36,701 bases of DNA from Bradyrhizobium cenepequi (lineage in GTDB: Bacteria > Pseudomonadota > Alphaproteobacteria > Rhizobiales > Xanthobacteraceae). Positions 31,616-36,701 of this stretch are shown in pieces; the stretch's first letter is position 1, and the number at the start of each line of letters is the position of its first letter. Position numbers and translations under genes: made by a program. The notes below the pieces were generated by a model, which made no database searches, was not told the DNA's origin, and worked only from the letters and a program-made list of their open reading frames with translations. The DNA is taken from positions 1-36,701 of the forward strand of contig NZ_JAGKJI010000064.1 of the NCBI RefSeq assembly GCF_020329485.1. The letters are read 5' to 3'.

Positions 31616-32797
31616 CTAAGCCCCTGGCAGGTCGAGGATACGCTTGGCGACGATGCCGAGCATCACCTCTGACGTGCCGCCTTCAATCGAATTGGCTTTC
31701 GTACGCAGCCAGGCACGCGGCCGCGCGCCGCCTCTGGAGCGCTCGCTTTCCCATTCCAGCGCGTCAATACCGCCCGCCGACATCAGGATCTCGTAGCGGC
31801 GCTTGTTGAGCTCGGTGCCGTAATACTTCATCGCCGAGGAGAATGCCGGATGCGCCTGCCCGGCTTTCGCGAGGTCAACCGCGCGCTCGGCGGCCGCGGC
31901 GAGCGCGGCTTCATCGACCTCGAACGTCGCGATCTGGCTCCGCAGCACCGCATCATCGAGCCGTCCCTGCTCGTCGGCACCGATAGAATCAGCCGCGATC
32001 TGGCCGAGGGGGCGGCCGACACCGCGCTCGCCCATGCCAGAGATCATCGCCCGCTCATGCTGCAGCAGATATTTCGCAACGTCCCAGCCGCGGTTGATGG
32101 TGCCTACCACATGCGACTTCGGCACCCGCACATTGTCGAAGAAGGTCTCGCAGAACGGCGAATAGCCGGAGATCAAGAGGATCGGCTTGGTCGACACGCC
32201 CGTCGAGGTCATGTCGAACAGGATGAAGCTGATGCCGTCATGCTTCTTCGCGGTCGGATCGGTGCGCACTAGGCAGAAGATCCAATCCGCATAGTTGGCA
32301 TAGGACGTCCATATCTTCTGGCCGTTGATGATGAAATCATCGCCGTCGCTCTCGGCCCGCGTCTGCAGCGAGGCGAGGTCGGAGCCGGCGTTCGGCTCGG
32401 AATAGCCCTGGCACCAGCGGATCAGGCCGGCCGTGATCTTCGGCAGGTGCTCCTTCTTCTGCGCCTCCGTGCCGTATTTGAGCAGCGCCGGCCCGAGCAT
32501 GGAGATACCGAACGAGGTCAACGGCTGCCGCGCGCCGATCGCCGCCATCTCCTGGCGCACGATTTTCACCTCCTCGCCATCGAGGCCGCCGCCGCCATAT
32601 TCCTTTGGCCAATGTGGCACCGTCCAGCCCTTGTCGCGCATCCGCTCGAACCAGACCCGCTGCGGGTCGGAGGAGAATTTCGCGTTGCGGCCGCCCCAGA
32701 ACGTGTCGTCCGAGGTCATGGGCTTGCGCATCTCCGGCGGGCAGTTCTGCTCCAGCCAGGCGCGGGTTTCGCTGCGGAATTTCTCAAGATCGGCCAT
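31616..32797 (-). CDS. Acyl-CoA dehydrogenase, large-subunit type
   Basis: FAD-dependent acyl-CoA dehydrogenase, 393 residues from ATG 32797 with GGAAG 7 bases upstream. The frame stays open to 33355, but that section is antisense to a well-supported plus-strand gene and carries no dehydrogenase sequence. N-domain: FRSETRAWLEQNCPPEMR, then MRDKGWTVPHWPKEYGGGG. Middle domain: QGYSEPNAGSDLASLQTRA and KIWTSYANYADWIFCLVRTD, the standard flavin-binding segments. C-domain end: SIEGGTSEVMLGIVAKRILD, the GGTSE motif. It lies upstream of the small-type dehydrogenase on the same strand and starts divergently from the carboxymuconolactone-decarboxylase-like gene. Fatty, dicarboxylic or steroid-like acyl-CoA substrates are possible. 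Confidence 0.92.
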   Translation of the reverse strand: MADLEKFRSETRAWLEQNCPPEMRKPMTSDDTFWGGRNAKFSSDPQRVWFERMRDKGWTVPHWPKEYGGGGLDGEEVKIVRQEMAAIGARQPLTSFGISMLGPALLKYGTEAQKKEHLPKITAGLIRWCQGYSEPNAGSDLASLQTRAESDGDDFIINGQKIWTSYANYADWIFCLVRTDPTAKKHDGISFILFDMTSTGVSTKPILLISGYSPFCETFFDNVRVPKSHVVGTINRGWDVAKYLLQHERAMISGMGERGVGRPLGQIAADSIGADEQGRLDDAVLRSQIATFEVDEAALAAAAERAVDLAKAGQAHPAFSSAMKYYGTELNKRRYEILMSAGGIDALEWESERSRGGARPRAWLRTKANSIEGGTSEVMLGIVAKRILDLPGA

Positions 32798-32947
32798 AGG
32801 GCGCTTCCATCTGACGAATTGTTGAAACGACCTTAGCTGCCGGATCGTGGAATTCAATATCTCCATGCGCCCGGCGCCGATGGCCGCGTGGTTGAAACGG
32901 GTGTATTCGCTTGGGGCGTAACGATTGAAAAACAAGAGGAAACGGAC

Positions 32948-33493
32948 ATGAGGCTGAAGCTGCTTTCGCCTGGCGAAATGAACGAGGCGCAAAAACAGAC
33001 CTATGACGAGGCGATCGCCGGCAAGCGCGGCGCGGCGCCGGCGCCGATGATGGCCTGGCTCAACAGCCCCGAAATGGCGAGGCATGCCACGCGGCTCGGC
33101 GAGATGCTGCGCTTCAACACGATGTTCCCGCCAAAGCTTTCGGAGATCGCGATCCTCGTCACCGCGCGCCACTTCACCGCGCACTACGAATGGTGGGCGC
33201 ACAAACGCCTCGCGCTGAAGGGCGGCCTCGACCTGCAAGTCATCGACGACATCCGCGACCGCCGCACGCCCACCTTCGACGACCCCAAGGCCAGGATGAT
33301 CTACGACGTGGCGAAATCGCTGCATGAGGGCCATGGGCTGTCGCAGTCGCTGCACGATAAGGCCGTCGAGGTGCTCGGCGTGCGCGGCGTGGTCGAGATC
33401 ATCGGGCTCTGCGGCTACTACACGATGGTGTCGATGACGCTGAACACGTTCGAGTTCGGCTTGCCTGATGGCGAGGCGTCGGAGCTCGCGTGA
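32948..33493 (+). CDS. Carboxymuconolactone decarboxylase-like (AhpD-fold) protein
   Basis: Cytoplasmic 181-residue protein of the CMD family. Start ATG 32948 is preceded by AAGAGGAAA; an in-frame start at 32888 lacks a site. The CMD core reads FPPKLSEIAILVTARHFTAHYEWWAHKRLALKGG. The YEWWAH segment replaces the CxxC of AhpD peroxidase partners, so a disulfide-reducing role is unlikely. C-terminal part: VRGVVEIIGLCGYYTMVSMTLN. Many such proteins are listed as 4-carboxymuconolactone decarboxylases, but the linked pca genes are not present here. It is divergent from the acyl-CoA dehydrogenase pair across 150 bases, suggesting a shared degradative function. The reaction is not assignable. Confidence 0.85.
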   Translation: MRLKLLSPGEMNEAQKQTYDEAIAGKRGAAPAPMMAWLNSPEMARHATRLGEMLRFNTMFPPKLSEIAILVTARHFTAHYEWWAHKRLALKGGLDLQVIDDIRDRRTPTFDDPKARMIYDVAKSLHEGHGLSQSLHDKAVEVLGVRGVVEIIGLCGYYTMVSMTLNTFEFGLPDGEASELA

Positions 33494-33534
33494 GCCGCAG
33501 GATGAGGGTGGTGTGCGCGGTGCCCGTGTCCAAG

Positions 33535-34758
33535 CTATGCACTGCCACGGCCGCGGATCATGATCAGCGCGGCCGCGATCAACTCAAGTGCGATGCAGGC
33601 GTAGAACGGCAGCGTGTAACTTCCAGACACATCGCGCAGCAGGCCGACCACGCCGGGACCGAAGGCATAGGTGATCTGGTTGATGGCGGTCAGCAGGCTC
33701 ACCAGCACGCCGAACGACCGCGGGTCGAATTCGCGCTGCACGATCAAGGCCGGCAGCGTGATCAGATTGCCGACCGAGAAGCCGAACACGGCGCAGGCCG
33801 CAACCAGCGCCCAGTCGTTGCGCAGGTTGATGACGACGAGCAGCGCCACGGCCTGGCTGACGAAGGACAGCGCCGACGCCAATCGCTGATTGAGCCGGTC
33901 GATCACGAAGGAGAAGCTCACGCGCCCGACCACCGCCATCGCCGTCAGCAGCGCCATCGCAAGCGCGGCACGCTCGCGGCCGATCACCGAGTCCAGGAAC
34001 GAGATCAGGTGCACGATGAAGCCGACCTGGGCGAACAGCACCAGGGCGAAGGCGATCGTCACCGAGAGGAAGCCGAGATCGCGAAGCGCGCGGGCGCGGA
34101 TCTGCGTCGGTGACGGCCCGCTCGCCGCCGAGAGTGCGACCGCCCCCATATGCGCCGGCGGCCGGCCGACGAAGATCAGGATCACTGGCACCATCAGCGC
34201 GACCATCGTGATGGCCGCCACGGTCATCGCGCCGGCGAAACCGAAATAGCCGATGCCGGCGACCAGCAGGGGCACGCCGGCGATGCCGCCAAAACTCGCG
34301 CCGTTCAGCGCCAGGCTGATCGCCATGCCGCGCTTCTTATCGAACCACAGGCCGAGCACGTTGGTGATCATGCCGAGGCTGGTGCCGGCCCAGCCGAAGG
34401 CGAGCACGGCGTCGGCAAGATAGAGCTGCCAGGGCTCGCGCACCTGCCCGACGGCAACCGCCGCCGCAGCCATCGCGCAGGTGCCCGCGATCATGCAGCT
34501 ACGCGGCCCGAACGCCTTGATCGCCTCGCTGACGAAGACAACCAGCCCTGCGCCGGCGAGATAGAAGAGCGTCGTGCCGGAGGAGATCAGCGATGCCGGC
34601 CAGCCGTGCAATCGCTGCAACTCGGCGACATAGACGCTCTGGCCGTAGAAACCGAGCCCCCAGCCGAACGTCGCAAGCAGGAAGCAGACCAGCACGATGC
34701 GCCAGCCGTCGTAGCGGAGCGAAGTCTCGTCGGTGCTGATGTGAGTCGATGCGTCCAC
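33535..34758 (-). CDS. MFS transporter
   Basis: Inner-membrane secondary transporter of the major facilitator superfamily, 407 residues starting at GTG 34758 with only a weak upstream site. Twelve hydrophobic segments are apparent, beginning IVLVCFLLATFGWGLGFYGQ. The loop motif between segments 2 and 3 is degenerate (SEAIKAFGPRSCMIAG). The conserved half-way segment LGMITNVLGLWFDKKRGMAI is typical of the oxalate:formate antiporter / monocarboxylate-like subgroup. The gene end is 41 bases from the end of the CMD-like gene (convergent). The substrate is unknown; organic acid anions are the usual cargo of this subgroup. Confidence 0.88.
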   Translation of the reverse strand: MDASTHISTDETSLRYDGWRIVLVCFLLATFGWGLGFYGQSVYVAELQRLHGWPASLISSGTTLFYLAGAGLVVFVSEAIKAFGPRSCMIAGTCAMAAAAVAVGQVREPWQLYLADAVLAFGWAGTSLGMITNVLGLWFDKKRGMAISLALNGASFGGIAGVPLLVAGIGYFGFAGAMTVAAITMVALMVPVILIFVGRPPAHMGAVALSAASGPSPTQIRARALRDLGFLSVTIAFALVLFAQVGFIVHLISFLDSVIGRERAALAMALLTAMAVVGRVSFSFVIDRLNQRLASALSFVSQAVALLVVINLRNDWALVAACAVFGFSVGNLITLPALIVQREFDPRSFGVLVSLLTAINQITYAFGPGVVGLLRDVSGSYTLPFYACIALELIAAALIMIRGRGSA

Positions 34759-34857
34759 GGTTCTTGCTTATCGTTGTTACGCCATCATGCGTGTTAGCAG
34801 AAACGTCTGGCCATCATTTCGATCACCGCCGAACTGTCAGTAGATGTCAGCAAGTCC

Positions 34858-36099
34858 TCACATGCTCGGTTCCGGAAACTCATCGACGGCGCGCAATTTG
34901 GCACGCCGCTTCGCAAACGATACGAGCGCCAGCACGGCCAGCCCCAGCAGCACCGGCGGAAACACCACCAGGTTCACTGCCGACCAGCCATAATTGGCCA
35001 GCAATTGGCCGGAGGAGAACGAGCCGATCGCCATCATCCCGAACACCAGGAAATCGTTGAACGCCTGTACCTTATTGCGCTCCTGCGGCCGGTGCGTCTC
35101 CAGCACCAGCGCGGAGGCCCCGACGAAGCCGAAATTCCATCCAACGCCGAGCACGATCAGCGTCGCCCAGAAGTGCAGCGTGGTCAGGCCCGAGAGCCCG
35201 ATCGTCGCCGCAAGCGCCTCCAAGAGCAGGCCGAGCGCGACGATGCGCGGCGCGCCGAAGCGGGCGATCAGCGAGCCCGTGAAGAAGCTCGGGCCGTACA
35301 TCGCGATGATGTGCCACTGGATCGCGAAATTGGAATCGCTTAACGAGAGGCCACACATCTTCATCGCGAGCGGCGCTGACGTCATCACCAGGTTCATCAT
35401 GGGATAGGCGATGATGCCGCAAAGCGCGGCGGCGATGAAGCGCGGCTGCCGCGCGATCTCGAGCAGCGGCCGGCCGCCATGCAGGTCGACCGCGGCGGGC
35501 TTTGGCGCATCGACGCCCGCCAGCACCGCCATCGCGACCAGGGCGACGAAAGCCTGCACCACGAAGCTGAAGGCGAAGAGATAAGGCGGCCAGACGTCCA
35601 TGGTCCACTGCACGAGCTGCGGACCGAGCACGCCGGCGAATACGCCGCCTGCCATCACCCAGGATACCGCCTTCGGCCGGAACGCGGCACTGGCGCCGTC
35701 GGCGGCGGCGAAGCGATAGGATTGCGCCACCGCGCCATACAGCCCGCCGAGAAAGGTCGCAAGGCAGAACAGCCAGAACGCGCCGCGCAGGATGGCGAAG
35801 GCGCCGAGCACGCCGGTGAGCGCACCGCAGCCGGTGCCGATGATGAACGCCGTGCGGCGGCCATAGATGCGCGAGATCGCGCCGGTGGGCAGCGTGCCGG
35901 CGGCAAGCCCCAGCACATACATCGACAGCGGCACCGTCGCGAGCGAGACGCTCGGCGCCAGCGTCGCGCCGACGATCGAGCCGGTCGCGAAGATCACGGC
36001 CGAATTGGCGCCGGTCAGTGCCTGCGCCGCAGCCAGCCGCAGCACATTGCCGCGCACCCGCGCGTCGTCGGCGATCTCCTCGCTGGATATGACACTCAT
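34858..36099 (-). CDS. MFS transporter (second)
   Basis: Major facilitator protein of 413 residues. ATG 36099 is chosen because GGGAA lies about 6 bases upstream; ATG 36111 is possible, and the frame stays open to 36261 only through repeat DNA. Visible segments: LAAAQALTGANSAVIFATGS, then AISRIYGRRTAFIIGTGCG (an MFS motif A-like loop), GVFAGVLGPQLVQWTMDVWP, and a C-terminal half with GVGWNFGFVGASALVLETHR. The latter resembles YceB/YfkF-like uncharacterised MFS proteins, a loose impression. It lies 99 bases upstream of the other MFS gene on the same strand, so joint transcription is plausible, although the two proteins are of different subfamilies. No substrate can be named. Confidence 0.86.
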   Translation of the reverse strand: MSVISSEEIADDARVRGNVLRLAAAQALTGANSAVIFATGSIVGATLAPSVSLATVPLSMYVLGLAAGTLPTGAISRIYGRRTAFIIGTGCGALTGVLGAFAILRGAFWLFCLATFLGGLYGAVAQSYRFAAADGASAAFRPKAVSWVMAGGVFAGVLGPQLVQWTMDVWPPYLFAFSFVVQAFVALVAMAVLAGVDAPKPAAVDLHGGRPLLEIARQPRFIAAALCGIIAYPMMNLVMTSAPLAMKMCGLSLSDSNFAIQWHIIAMYGPSFFTGSLIARFGAPRIVALGLLLEALAATIGLSGLTTLHFWATLIVLGVGWNFGFVGASALVLETHRPQERNKVQAFNDFLVFGMMAIGSFSSGQLLANYGWSAVNLVVFPPVLLGLAVLALVSFAKRRAKLRAVDEFPEPSM

Positions 36100-36218
36100 C
36101 GACGTTCCCATTCCAAGGCGCCCGGCAGGGAACCTCGCTGTTGCAGCCGCACTATGGAGAGAGGACGCCGCCCGATCAACCAGCGCAAACGGACGGAGGT
36201 CATGCGGGTGGCAGCCCC

Positions 36219-36303
36219 GTAGGATGGGTAGAGCGCAGCGAAACCCATCGCGATGAAGCAAGCCGCACGAATGATGGGTTTCGCTACGCTCTACCCATCC
36301 TAC
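36219..36303. repeat. 31-bp-arm inverted repeat (GTAGGATGGGTAGAGCG)
   Basis: Left arm 36219-36249 and right arm 36273-36303 are complementary over ~31 bases with one mismatch (GCGCAGCG versus CGCTACGC), around a 23-base centre. The sequence begins GTAGGATGGGTAGAGCG and ends CGCTCTACCCATCCTAC. It lies upstream of the second MFS gene. It is a familiar interspersed repeat of this bacterial group and could form a very stable hairpin on either strand. Confidence 0.82.
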
Positions 36304-36408
36304 GATTCCGATTCAGTTTTCAAACAGCGGAGGGGATATGAGGCTGCGCTCTCGCGGCGCGATGCGTCCGAGCTTTGCGTCGCTTTCCGCCCTCCTCGAT
36401 ATCAGAGG

Positions 36409-36512
36409 GCGCAGGGAAAGCCGGGTGCCGGTTGCACCCGTGGGCCCCGTGCAACAAAAAGCACGGGGGTAGGACCACAGGTCAACCGGAGCAACACCGG
36501 CTTTCCCTGCGC
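36409..36512. repeat. Structured repeat with three nested perfect stems
   Basis: Outer stem GCGCAGGGAAAGCCGG (36409-36424) / CCGGCTTTCCCTGCGC (36497-36512), 16 perfect pairs. Middle stem CCGGTTG (36428-36434) / CAACCGG (36483-36489). Inner stem CCCCGTGC (36445-36452) / GCACGGGG (36461-36468) with loop AACAAAAA. The elements nest without conflict and would fold into one long hairpin. Open frames crossing it resemble spurious proteins often annotated from a dispersed bradyrhizobial repeat, so a non-coding repeat or RNA is the better explanation. Confidence 0.7.
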
Positions 36513-36701
36513 AGTGGTTTACGGCTTACTTCGTGCTCTTCCCGGTGACCGGGCTTTCTTGCCACCGTCGCCTCTCGCGCAAACTTGTTCGCGCAAAAAA
36601 CTTAGCGCCAGCGTCGGGGCGCCAGAACCACACGACTTCGCCGTCCACGGATAGTCACGCTCGTCAGTCGCAACACCCGCGTCCACCGCATCTCACCGCA
36701 A
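36513..36701. other. Gene-free window end, likely continuation of the repeat
   Basis: No gene is supported in the last 189 bases. The sequence continues what looks like the same dispersed element, including a CCCGGTGACCGGG-type palindrome near 36540-36552 and a GCGC-flanked motif around 36578-36595. An open frame from 36253 through to 36654 has no ribosome-binding site and crosses both repeats. Confidence 0.45.

Noticed and set aside
32798..33355. N-terminal extension of the large acyl-CoA dehydrogenase
   Set aside because: Runs antisense through the CMD-like gene and adds nothing dehydrogenase-like; ATG 32797 has its own ribosome-binding site.
36100..36261. N-terminal extension of the second MFS protein
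   Set aside because: The added residues come from the GTAGGATGGG repeat; the GGGAA-preceded ATG at 36099 fits the MFS family start.
36253..36654. Plus-strand open frame across the window-end repeats
   Set aside because: No ribosome-binding site, crosses two repeats, and resembles spurious proteins from dispersed repeat DNA.

Overview
The window looks like a chromosomal segment of a high-GC alphaproteobacterium of the Bradyrhizobium / Nitrobacteraceae type. This is inferred from gene style (many solute-binding proteins, paired acyl-CoA dehydrogenases, a CioAB-type bd oxidase), strong GC bias, and several families of palindromic intergenic repeats that I associate with bradyrhizobial genomes. 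No rRNA, tRNA, CRISPR array, insertion sequence or phage gene was seen.

Layout. 3-914: 3' part of a cytochrome P450 cut by the window edge. 1233-6017 (minus strand): a branched-chain-type ABC importer (binding protein, LivH, LivM, LivG, LivF) with two palindromic repeats between the binding-protein and permease genes. 6412-7620 (minus): an ECF sigma factor with an NTF2-like C-terminal domain, behind a small monooxygenase-like protein. 7894-9758 (plus): type II NADH dehydrogenase and a MarR regulator. 9981-14651: an allophanate hydrolase gene (plus) convergent with a minus-strand operon atzG-atzE-atzH-gntR. Together they encode the lower cyanuric-acid/biuret route (1-carboxybiuret to allophanate to ammonia and CO2), or possibly an oxalurate-type variant. 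14816-17217 (minus): an APH-like kinase and an orphan UgpB-like binding protein. 17437-22975 (plus): a tightly packed operon of a DctP-type TRAP binding protein, a membrane histidine kinase, a soluble receiver-DUF3369-kinase and an OmpR-type regulator, with no TRAP permease. 23229-24141: an ECF sigma factor and a 59-residue exported protein. 24366-28325: CcdA-like and thioredoxin-like proteins, then cydA, cydB and a 42-residue DUF2474 subunit. 28486-30177: L,D-transpeptidase and an orphan polar amino-acid-type binding protein. 30332-33493: two acyl-CoA dehydrogenases (minus) divergent from a carboxymuconolactone-decarboxylase-like gene. 33535-36099: two MFS transporters (minus). 36100-36701: no gene, but two repeat elements, one with three nested perfect stems.

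How the genes work together. The two most coherent modules are the AtzE/G/H/F nitrogen-salvage set with its own GntR/FCD regulator, and the binding-protein/two-kinase/regulator operon, which looks like a ligand-sensing phosphorelay rather than a transporter. The CcdA/thioredoxin pair could pass reductant to the periplasm beside the quinol oxidase. Start codons were moved inward from the longest open frame wherever a ribosome-binding site, translational coupling or neighbouring repeat DNA supported it. These choices are stated per gene.
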